Of a stretch of 64,000 nucleotides of DNA, positions 57,741 through 64,000 are shown piece by piece. The first letter of the stretch is position 1. Every line of letters begins with the position of its first letter. The stretch spans positions 124,001 through 188,000 of the forward strand of contig NZ_JAUSQV010000001.1 of NCBI RefSeq assembly GCF_030811475.1, given 5' to 3'. A program made the translations under genes and the position numbers. The notes beneath the pieces are model-generated. The model was not told the DNA's origin. It saw only the letters and a list, made by a program, of their open reading frames with translations, and did no database searches. This stretch comes from Nakamurella flavida (GTDB lineage Bacteria; Actinomycetota; Actinomycetes; Mycobacteriales; Nakamurellaceae).

Positions 57741-58145
57741 ATGACCACGCTGTTGCAGTACCTCCTGTTCGCGGCGGTGATCGGGTTGATCGTGTTCGCC
57801 ATCGCCGTCCTGGTGTTCGGGCGGGGTGAGCAGCTCGCCCCGCTCCCGCCCCGCACCTCTCCGGCTCAGCTCCCCGAGGCGGGGATCACCGCGGAGAACG
57901 TGGAGCGGGTGCGGTTCGCGTTGGCGCTGCGCGGTTACCGGATGAGCGACGTGGACTGGACGTTGCACCGGCTCGGGACCGAGGTCGACCGGCTCCGCGC
58001 CGCCCTCACCGACCTGGGTGGGGATCCTGATCGGGTGGCGGAGACCGACGACGTGGGGCCGGGAGACGCGCAGACCGGTGAGCGCCACACGCCTCCGGGC
58101 GCGGACCAGCCGTCGGTCACCTCCGCGGGGGTGTCCAGCTCATGA
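57741..58145 (+). CDS. DivIVA-domain small membrane protein
   Basis: 134 aa: a membrane helix (about residues 5-27, LQYLLFAAVIGLIVFAIAVLVFG), a linker, then the short DivIVA-like helix FALALRGYRMSDVDWTLHRLGTEVDRLRAAL (about 57-87) and an acidic tail. The RGY-x3-VD core is the lipid- and curvature-sensing DivIVA repeat motif, so a role at the cell pole or septum is likely. Position next to tag matches Rv1209-Rv1210. Overlaps the next start by four bases (ATGA). Confidence 0.82.
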   Translation: MTTLLQYLLFAAVIGLIVFAIAVLVFGRGEQLAPLPPRTSPAQLPEAGITAENVERVRFALALRGYRMSDVDWTLHRLGTEVDRLRAALTDLGGDPDRVAETDDVGPGDAQTGERHTPPGADQPSVTSAGVSSS

Positions 58146-58627
58146 CCGTCCGGGTGGAGGCTTCCGTGGTCCTGCGCACCGATGTGCACACCGCCTTCGC
58201 GGCGGTGATCGACCTGCCGTTCCAGGAGCGCTGGATCGTGGCGACGACGCTGTACCCGCTGGAATCCGCCGTGCCGCAGCCGGAGGTCGGATCCCGTTTG
58301 GCCGCGTTCACCGGGGTGAGCGGTATCGGGTTCCTGGACATCATGGAGGTCACGGTCTACGACCCGCCGCATCGCTGGCACACCGCCCACCAGGCCGCGT
58401 TCGTCCAGGGTCTCGGCATCTTCGAGGTGACCGATCTGGGGGACGGGACCTCGCGCATGGTCTGGGCGGAGGAGCTCACCCTCCCGTTCGGCATCCTCGG
58501 GCGGATCGGGTGGCCACTGGTCGCACCGCTCGCCCGTTTCTCGCTGCAGCTGTCCCTCAACCGGCTGGCCCGCCTGGTGGATCGTGGGATCCTGCCCGAC
58601 TCGGTGACCACCCGGCCGCTGCCGTGA
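58142..58627 (+). CDS. SRPBCC (START-like) family protein
   Basis: 161 aa with the polyketide-cyclase/START-like fold: VRVEASVVLRTDVHTAFAAVIDLPFQERWIV at the start, central VGSRLAAFTGV and DPPHRWHTAHQ, and a long C-terminal helix PLARFSLQLSLNRLARLVDRG. These proteins bind hydrophobic ligands; the ligand is unknown. Coupled by four-base overlaps to the DivIVA-like gene before it and tag after it. Confidence 0.8.
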   Translation: MTVRVEASVVLRTDVHTAFAAVIDLPFQERWIVATTLYPLESAVPQPEVGSRLAAFTGVSGIGFLDIMEVTVYDPPHRWHTAHQAAFVQGLGIFEVTDLGDGTSRMVWAEELTLPFGILGRIGWPLVAPLARFSLQLSLNRLARLVDRGILPDSVTTRPLP

Positions 58628-59226
58628 CCACCGCCGACGTCGTCCGGTGCCCGTGGGGGAGCGCGCCGGACTACGTCGAGTACCACGACACCGAGTGGGG
58701 CCGGGTCGTCCGCGGTGATCGACTGCTGTTCGAACGCCTGACGCTGGAAGCGTTCCAGTCCGGGCTCAGCTGGTTGACCATCCTGCGCAAACGGCCGGCC
58801 TTCCGGGCCGCCTTCGCCGATTTCGACATCCCCACGGTCGCCGCGTTCGGCGAGGAGGATGTCGACCGCCTGCTGGCCGACGCCGGGATCGTGCGGAACG
58901 GCAGCAAGATCCGCGCCGCGATCTCCAACGCCCGGGCGGCGCAGTCCCTGCCCGACGGACTGGACGCCCTCCTCTGGAGCCATGCTCCGCCGCCCGGCCG
59001 GGTGCGCCCCCGCACCTTGGCGGACGTCCCCGCCACGAGCGCGGAGTCCGCCGCGCTGGCCAAGGACCTGAAGCGCCGCGGGTTCCGGTTCGTCGGGCCG
59101 ACCACCGCCTACGCCCTGATGCAGGCGACCGGGATGGTCGACGACCACATCGTGGGCTGTTTCCGGGCCACGGAGGCCTCCGAGGCCTCAAAGGCCACAG
59201 AGGTGTCCGAGACCCGCGGCGCCTGA
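58624..59226 (+). CDS. tag: DNA-3-methyladenine glycosylase I
   Basis: 200 aa repair enzyme that removes 3-methyladenine from alkylated DNA. The zinc ligands are visible: Cys in RCPWG (about 9), His in YHDTEWG (about 21), and His/Cys in DDHIVGC (about 178-183). Catalytic and base-stacking residues lie in FERLTLEAFQSGLSWLTILRKRPAFR (about 40-65) and YALMQATGMVDDH. The C-terminal Ser/Glu/Ala tail is a short low-complexity repeat. GTG start overlapping the SRPBCC gene stop. Confidence 0.95.
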   Translation: MTTADVVRCPWGSAPDYVEYHDTEWGRVVRGDRLLFERLTLEAFQSGLSWLTILRKRPAFRAAFADFDIPTVAAFGEEDVDRLLADAGIVRNGSKIRAAISNARAAQSLPDGLDALLWSHAPPPGRVRPRTLADVPATSAESAALAKDLKRRGFRFVGPTTAYALMQATGMVDDHIVGCFRATEASEASKATEVSETRGA

Positions 59227-59352
59227 GGCGTGGACGGGACCCGGTGACGATCCGGCCGCGTGCCCGTGGACTCGGCGAGCCAACCGGCAGGACGACCGCC
59301 ACCACAGCCGGGGGGAACGATGTGCCCGGTCGGCCGCGGGACATCCGCGGGT

Positions 59353-59697
59353 TCAGGCGGTACGGCGGCGGCCGGACTTCCCGGTCACCCGCGGGCGCGG
59401 GGCGGCGGACGGGTTGTCGTCCGGTTGGTCGAGGGCGTCGGTCGCGTCGGCATCGAGAGGATCCTGGGCGCCCAGGTCCTCGTCGTCGGGATCGACCGAA
59501 CCGGCGTCGTCATCGCCGTCCTGAGGTGCGGTCCCACCCGGGGCCTGGATCTTGATGGTGGCCACGCCGGTCTCGAGATCGATGCGGAGCTCGCCGTCGC
59601 CGGCGTTGCCCTCTTCCTCGCGCCGCAGGGCCTTGGCCTTGCGCTCGGCCAGCTCGTGGCGCATGCCGGGGTTGAACAGCGCCCCCAGCTCTCCCAT
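59353..59697 (-). CDS. DUF6191-type small acidic protein
   Basis: 114 aa. A conserved-looking start GELGALFNPGMRHELAERKAKALRREEEGNAGDGELRIDLETGVATIKI (about 2-50) and a long Asp-rich, likely disordered tail ending in basic GKSGRRRTA. The start resembles small actinobacterial proteins grouped as DUF6191; I cannot say more about function. ATG at 59697 has a weak ribosome site; TAGCCT about 15 bases upstream may be its -10 box. Convergent with tag. Confidence 0.7.
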   Translation of the reverse strand: MGELGALFNPGMRHELAERKAKALRREEEGNAGDGELRIDLETGVATIKIQAPGGTAPQDGDDDAGSVDPDDEDLGAQDPLDADATDALDQPDDNPSAAPRPRVTGKSGRRRTA

Positions 59698-60009
59698 CGG
59701 TCCCACTCGGCCAGGCTACGGCACGGCGGGGTTCGGAACGGTGCCCGGCCGGGGGACCGGACGGCTCCTCCCGGTGACCGCCGATCCCCGCCGGGGGCGT
59801 TGCGTGGAACCCGGCGCCGGCAGGTTCGGGCCGCGCCGCGACCAGGGTTCTCCGGCACCGCTGCGATGAGGGAGAATGAAGATCCCGCGAGGCGCGCGGG
59901 CGATGACTCGGCGGTTCCGCCGGTCGGTCGAAGTGTGAGCGCGTGCGGTCCGTGACCGGGTGAGATCCCGCAGCGTGCCGGGCGAGCACCGTAGTGGAGG
60001 GAGTCGCAG

Positions 60010-60177
60010 ATGGCGGCCATGAAACCCCGTACCGGGGATGGTCCTCTCGAGGTCACCAAGGAGGGTCGGGGCATCGTCATGCGGGTTCCGCTGGAGGGCG
60101 GCGGTCGGCTGGTGGTCGAGATCTCGGCCGACGAGGCCTCCGCGCTCGGTGATGCACTGAAGGCAGTCGTCAGCTGA
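60010..60177 (+). CDS. DUF3117 small protein (55 aa)
   Basis: A very short gene: MAAMKPRTGDGPLEVTKEG, then VMRVPLEGGGRLVVEI and SADEASALGDALKAVVS. This is the DUF3117 family, strongly conserved and almost always 50-60 aa in Actinobacteria (Rv1211 in M. tuberculosis). GGAGGGAG lies five bases before the ATG, an ideal ribosome site. It lies between tag and glgA, as in mycobacteria. Function unknown. Confidence 0.93.
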   Translation: MAAMKPRTGDGPLEVTKEGRGIVMRVPLEGGGRLVVEISADEASALGDALKAVVS

Positions 60178-60247
60178 TTCCGGCTGATTCGTTCCCGCCG
60201 TTCCGGTAGTCCGACCGTCCGCTCTGCCGACGACCGGCCGACCGATC

Positions 60248-60301
60248 CGATCGCGGCCCACCATCCTGCACATCGCGCGCAGTGGTGGTGGGCCGCGATC
60301 G
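60248..60301. terminator. Bidirectional hairpin terminator between DUF3117 and glgA
   Basis: A perfect 16-bp stem (60248-60263 with 60286-60301) with a 22-base loop, 70 bases after the DUF3117 stop and 24 bases past the end of convergent glgA. Can serve both genes. Confidence 0.75.
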
Positions 60302-60324
60302 TGGCGTATCCCGACGACCGTCGG

Positions 60325-61476
60325 TCAGAGCACCGATCGGTACAGATCGACGGTCTGCTCGGCGATCGCAGTCCACGAGAAGTCCTCGATGGCGCGGGCC
60401 CGCCCGGCGACGCCGAAGCCTGCCGCGCGGGTCGGATCAGCGACCACGTCGTTCACGGCCTGGGCGAAGCGGGCTTCGAAACCGGCCGGGTCGGCCTCGT
60501 CGTAGTGGACCAGCAGGCCGGTGACGCCGTCGTCCACCACCTCCGGGATGCCGCCGACATCGCTGGCGACCACCGCCGCGCCACAGGCCATCGCCTCCAG
60601 GTTGACGATCCCCAGCGGCTCGTAGACCGAGGGGCAGCAGAACACGGTCGACGCGGTCAGCACCTGCTTGACCTGGTCCAGGGTGAGCATCCCGTCGAAC
60701 CAGAAGACACCCGGTCGGGTCCGCTGCAGTTCCTCGACCGCGGCGGCCGTCTCGGCGGCGATCTCCGGGGTGTCCGGGGCGCCCGCGCACAGGACCAGCT
60801 GGATGCCGGGGTCGAACCGGTGCGCCGCGGCGAGCAGGTGCTTGACCCCCTTCTGCCGGGTGATGCGTCCGACGAAGGCAGCGATGGGCGCGTCCAGGTC
60901 GACCCCACGCTCGAGCAGCAGGGAACGGTCGGCGGTGGCCTGGTAGATCTCGGTGTCGATGCCGTTGCGGATCACGTGCACCTTGGCGGGGTCGAGATCG
61001 GGGTAGCAGTCCAGGACGTCGGCCCGCATGCCGGTGGACACGGCGATCACCGCGTCGGCCGCTTCGTACGCCGTCTTCTCCGCCCAGGACGAGAGCCGGT
61101 ACCCGCCGCCCAGTTGCTCGGCCTTCCAGGGACGGCGTGGCTCCAGCGAGTGCGCCGACACCACGTGCGGCACCCCGTAGAGCAGCTTGCCCAGGTGCCC
61201 GGCCATGTTGGCGTACCAGGTGTGCGAGTGCAGCAGGTCGACGCCGCCGACCGCTGCGGCCATGGACAGGTCGACCGAGAGCGAGGTCAGCGCGGCGTTG
61301 GCGCCCGCCAGTTCGGCGGCGGGGACGTGGCCCTGCGCGCCTTCCCGGTCGGCACCGAAGGCGTGCACGTCGACCTCGATGAGCTTGCGCAGCTCACGAA
61401 CCAGGTACTCGACGTGGACACCGGCGCCGCCGTAGACGTCCGGCGGGAACTCGCGGGTGAGGATGGCGGTATGCAC
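60325..61476 (-). CDS. glgA: Glycogen synthase / alpha-maltose-1-phosphate synthase (GT4)
   Basis: 383 aa GT4-family glycosyltransferase. N-terminal TREFPPDVYGGAGVHVEYL (about 7-25, sugar-acceptor loop), HSHTWYANMAG; C-terminal nucleotide-sugar part VGRITRQKGVKHLL (about 202-215), and the E-x7-E motif in PSVYEPLGIVNLEAMACG (about 289-306). It is the Actinobacteria-type enzyme called GlgM in mycobacteria (Rv1212c), which makes maltose-1-phosphate from ADP-glucose for the GlgE pathway; whether it does this or extends glycogen here is open. Divergent from glgC, the source of ADP-glucose. Confidence 0.9.
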   Translation of the reverse strand: MHTAILTREFPPDVYGGAGVHVEYLVRELRKLIEVDVHAFGADREGAQGHVPAAELAGANAALTSLSVDLSMAAAVGGVDLLHSHTWYANMAGHLGKLLYGVPHVVSAHSLEPRRPWKAEQLGGGYRLSSWAEKTAYEAADAVIAVSTGMRADVLDCYPDLDPAKVHVIRNGIDTEIYQATADRSLLLERGVDLDAPIAAFVGRITRQKGVKHLLAAAHRFDPGIQLVLCAGAPDTPEIAAETAAAVEELQRTRPGVFWFDGMLTLDQVKQVLTASTVFCCPSVYEPLGIVNLEAMACGAAVVASDVGGIPEVVDDGVTGLLVHYDEADPAGFEARFAQAVNDVVADPTRAAGFGVAGRARAIEDFSWTAIAEQTVDLYRSVL

Positions 61477-61665
61477 ACGGGGAACCTAGCGCCCGTCACC
61501 GGACATCGCCCGGTCGGCCCGTCCCCGGCGGCCGGATGTCGGCGGAGCCACCGGCAGGCCCGTGAGGACCCCCCGTCACCCCGGCCCGTCGATCTCTGGC
61601 GACGCCCTGTCACCGAGTGCGCGAACGGGGGGTGTCCCGCCGTGCAGAAGTGTGAGCTACGCCGC

Positions 61666-61671
61666 TAGTGT
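61666..61671 (+). promoter_or_regulatory. -10 box of glgC, leaderless transcript predicted
   Basis: TAGTGT ends seven bases before the ATG of glgC at 61679; no ribosome site precedes it. On the other strand TAGGTT lies 10 bases before the glgA ATG, so this 200-base gap holds divergent promoters. Confidence 0.6.
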
Positions 61672-61678
61672 TCCGGAC

Positions 61679-62902
61679 ATGGTCTCCAAGCCCAGAGTTC
61701 TCGGCATCGTGATGGCTGGCGGCGAGGGCAAGCGGCTGTGGCCGCTGACGGCCGATCGCGCCAAGCCGGCAGTCCCGTTCGGCGGGAACTTCCGCCTCAT
61801 CGACTTCGTCCTGTCCAACCTCGTCAACGCCGGGTATCTGCGGATCTGCGTACTGACCCAGTACAAGTCCCATTCGCTGGACCGGCACATCACCACCACC
61901 TGGCGGATGAGCCAGCTGATCGGGAACTACATCACCCCGGTGCCGGCGCAGCAGCGCCTCGGGCCGCGGTGGTACACCGGCAGCGCGGACGCCATCTTCC
62001 AGTCGCTCAACCTCGTCTACGACGACAACCCCGACTACGTCGTGGTTTTCGGTGCCGACCACGTGTACCGGATGGACCCGTCGCAGATGGTCGCCGACCA
62101 CATCGCCAACGGCGCCGAGTGCACCGTCGCGGGGATCCGGGTGCCGCGCAGCGAGGCCACCGCGTTCGGTGTGATCCAGACCGCCGCCGACGGGCTGACG
62201 ATCGACAGCTTCCTGGAGAAGCCCGCGGATCCGCCGGCCGTGCCGGACGACCCGGATGTCGCCTACGCCTCGATGGGCAACTACGTCTTCACCACGTCGG
62301 CGCTGATCGAGGCGCTGAAGAAGGACGCGGCGGACGAGGATTCCGTCCACGACATGGGCGGGAACATCATCCCGTACTTCGTCGATCGCGGGACGACCAA
62401 GGTCTACGACTTCGCTCGCAACCAGGTGCCCGGTTCCACCGACCGCGACCAGGGCTACTGGCGGGATGTCGGCACCCTCGACGCCTACCACGACGCGCAC
62501 ATGGATCTGGTGTCGGTGCACCCGATCTTCAACCTGTACAACCGCTACTGGCCGATCCTCTCCATGCCCACCGGGCTGGCTCCGGCGAAGTTCGTGGAGA
62601 ACGGGACCGCGCTGGATTCGATGGTCGGGCCGGGCACGATCATCTCGGGCGGGACGGTCAAGCGGTCGGTCATCAGCGAGGACGTCCGCATCGAGGCCGG
62701 TTCGCACGTGGAGGGCTCCGTCCTGCTGCCCGGTGTGCGGGTCGGGCGGAACGCCATGGTGCGCAACGCGATCCTGGACAAGAACGTCGTCGTGCCCGAC
62801 GGCGCGCAGGTCGGCGTGGACATCGCCATCGACCGTGAGCGGTACACGGTGAGCCCCGGCGGCATCACCGTGGTGGGCAAGGGCGTCACGATCCAGATGT
62901 GA
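61679..62902 (+). CDS. glgC: Glucose-1-phosphate adenylyltransferase
   Basis: Makes ADP-glucose, the rate-setting step of glycogen synthesis. 407 aa. Nucleotidyltransferase signature [26 protein letters not shown] (about 11-36), the catalytic Asp in [10 protein letters not shown] (about 127-136), SMGNYVF, the sugar-1-phosphate Lys in FLEKPAD (about 182), and a C-terminal left-handed beta helix ([25 protein letters not shown], about 321-345). Leaderless-type start. Followed by a strong terminator. Confidence 0.96.
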   Translation: MVSKPRVLGIVMAGGEGKRLWPLTADRAKPAVPFGGNFRLIDFVLSNLVNAGYLRICVLTQYKSHSLDRHITTTWRMSQLIGNYITPVPAQQRLGPRWYTGSADAIFQSLNLVYDDNPDYVVVFGADHVYRMDPSQMVADHIANGAECTVAGIRVPRSEATAFGVIQTAADGLTIDSFLEKPADPPAVPDDPDVAYASMGNYVFTTSALIEALKKDAADEDSVHDMGGNIIPYFVDRGTTKVYDFARNQVPGSTDRDQGYWRDVGTLDAYHDAHMDLVSVHPIFNLYNRYWPILSMPTGLAPAKFVENGTALDSMVGPGTIISGGTVKRSVISEDVRIEAGSHVEGSVLLPGVRVGRNAMVRNAILDKNVVVPDGAQVGVDIAIDRERYTVSPGGITVVGKGVTIQM

Positions 62903-62928
62903 CCCGGGGGACCGCGCACCCTTGACAC

Positions 62929-62966
62929 GACGACAGCCCCCGGACCTCGGTCCGGGGGCTGTCGTC
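62929..62966. terminator. Terminator after glgC
   Basis: A nearly perfect inverted repeat with arms 62929-62946 and 62949-62966, giving a 16-17 bp stem rich in GC. Lies between convergent glgC and the VanY-like gene and can serve both strands. Confidence 0.85.
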
Positions 62967-63134
62967 GTCGAGAGGGACCTCGATGCCCTCGCGCGTCCTC
63001 GCCCCATCGTCCCGACGGGCCGATCGGGCGGCGTCCGCCGTCACCACGGTGGCGCACCCCTCCGGCGGGGGGCGATCAGGATCGGGCGGGGTCCACCGTG
63101 CTGATCATCCCGGTGCCGATCGTCCCGGTACCGG

Positions 63135-63917
63135 TCAGCCGGCCGGGTGGGCGACCGTGGCGGGGCATCCCTCGGTGATGTGGGCCGCGGACCACTCGAA
63201 GTGCCACGGCTCGTTGTCGTAGGTGCGGCAGAAACCGTCCGATCCCTTGCGGGCCTCCAGCCAGGTGTAGGCCGAGGCCGGTTGGACGTCGACGGCCAGT
63301 CCGCGCACGTGCTCGGAGGACTCCGGCGGCAACGCGTACTTCTTGGCCGTCTCGGCCCCGTACTTGTCGACGTAGTCCTGGGCGATGGCGACCTGCTGGT
63401 CCCAGCTGCGCTTCCCGTCGGCGAGGCACAGGTGGACCCCCGCGTCGGTGGCCGCCCGGCGTGCGGCGTCCCAGGCCGCGGCCACGGCCGGGTCGAGGCC
63501 CTCGCCGGACTCGTCGGCGTACTCGGTGGCGGCCGAGCAGCGGGCGCCACCCTCGGGGCCGGCGACGACGGCGACGGGATCGTTGCGGTCGATCGGGGCG
63601 GAGGACGCCGGCGTGGCCTCAGCGGGCGGCGCGACGGGGGCGGCGGCTGCCGACGGGGCGGGGACCGCAGGCACGAATGTGCCCGAGCTGGAGACGCCGG
63701 GCGCGGTCGGCGACGTCACGGCGGAGGACGGGCCGGTCGGCGCCGAGGACGCGGGTGCAGAGGATGCGGCCGGCGGGGACACAGCCGGCGAGGACACAGC
63801 CGGTGAGGACACAGCCGCGGACGTCACCGCGGACGACGGGGAGGCGTCGGCGACGGCCGCCGGGGGAGCGGCCTGGTCGGACCCGCAGGCGGCCGCGAGC
63901 ACCAGGAGGCCGGCCAT
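63135..63917 (-). CDS. VanY-like D,D-carboxypeptidase, putative lipoprotein
   Basis: 260 aa from the ATG at 63917. A hydrophobic stretch ends in a lipobox LAAAC-G, so the Cys would be lipid-modified; a Ser/Ala/Pro/Val spacer of about 100 residues follows, then the peptidase M15 (VanY) domain with SEHVRGLAVDV (His/Asp zinc ligands, about 208-218) and EPWHFEW (zinc His, about 243-249). These enzymes trim the terminal D-Ala of peptidoglycan stems. The frame is open upstream to the window edge with a basic residue-rich segment (ALVRSLSGLR), so the true start may lie beyond position 64000. Confidence 0.85.
   Translation of the reverse strand: MAGLLVLAAACGSDQAAPPAAVADASPSSAVTSAAVSSPAVSSPAVSPPAASSAPASSAPTGPSSAVTSPTAPGVSSSGTFVPAVPAPSAAAAPVAPPAEATPASSAPIDRNDPVAVVAGPEGGARCSAATEYADESGEGLDPAVAAAWDAARRAATDAGVHLCLADGKRSWDQQVAIAQDYVDKYGAETAKKYALPPESSEHVRGLAVDVQPASAYTWLEARKGSDGFCRTYDNEPWHFEWSAAHITEGCPATVAHPAG
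63778..63817 (-). repeat. 15-bp tandem repeat in VanY-like gene spacer
   Basis: Two full 15-base units (63778-63792, 63793-63807) and a 10-base partial third, differing by one base. Encodes the SSPAV-type wall-spanning spacer; the period of five codons keeps the frame. Confidence 0.85.
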
Positions 63918-64000
63918 CCCGAGGGCGGCACCGAGCGCCCGTGGTGACCCGGAGCCTGTCGGTGACGTGCGGAGACCGGAGAGTGAGCGGACGAGGGCAG

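Overview
This window is high-GC, almost fully coding DNA from an actinomycete. Gene order, GTG starts, four-base gene overlaps and TAnnnT -10 boxes placed 6-7 bases before start codons all fit that group. Three blocks match gene orders known from mycobacteria: argS-lysA-hom-thrC-thrB-rho-rpmE-prfA-prmC-ywlC-wecA-atpIBEFHAGDC-DUF2550-cobalamin adenosyltransferase-murA-nucS, then DUF3107/tetR/DUF3152/moeZ/TIGR02569/adnA-adnB, then DivIVA-like/tag/DUF3117/glgA/glgC. A Nakamurella-like or other Frankineae-type organism is a reasonable guess, but the species cannot be fixed from the sequence alone.

Positions 1 to about 9200 look like a mobile or integrated element with visibly lower GC. It holds a C5-cytosine methyltransferase broken by a 7-bp tandem repeat, a MobF (TrwC/TraA-type) relaxase-helicase, a large ABC/SMC-type ATPase with a CxxC hook and a C-terminal R-x5-H motif (RloC/PrrC-like; a candidate tRNA nuclease defence protein), a DprA-like protein, a small membrane protein and a double-HTH protein.

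Positions 9280-14844 hold a GAF/PP2C phosphatase, a tyrosinase with its Tat-exported partner in the order melC2-melC1, tRNA-Arg(CCG) and a DUF3105-DUF305 operon. The Met/His-rich segments of several of these proteins suggest copper handling.

Positions 15055-40893 are core metabolism: Arg-tRNA synthetase, the lysine/threonine branch (lysA to thrB joined by four GTGA overlaps), transcription termination (Rho with a long disordered insert), translation termination (prfA/prmC), tRNA t6A synthesis (ywlC), the first lipid-linked step of cell-wall polymer synthesis (wecA), F1Fo ATP synthase, cobalamin adenosylation, peptidoglycan synthesis (MurA with Asp in place of the usual Cys) and NucS mismatch repair.

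Positions 41344-57560 hold DUF3107, a TetR regulator, a type VII-like EspC/DUF1023 pair, an alpha/beta hydrolase, a DUF3152 metalloprotease-like protein, MoeZ, an APH-like TIGR02569 protein, DUF4192, an alkyltransferase-like protein and the AdnAB helicase-nuclease, whose AdnB carries a roughly 200-residue acidic insert with a 15-bp minisatellite.

Positions 57741-64000 hold a DivIVA-domain protein, an SRPBCC protein, Tag, DUF6191, the 55-residue DUF3117 protein, divergent glgA/glgC for glucan synthesis and a VanY-like lipoprotein at the edge. Several strong hairpins (terminators or intercistronic structures) and leaderless-type promoters are listed.
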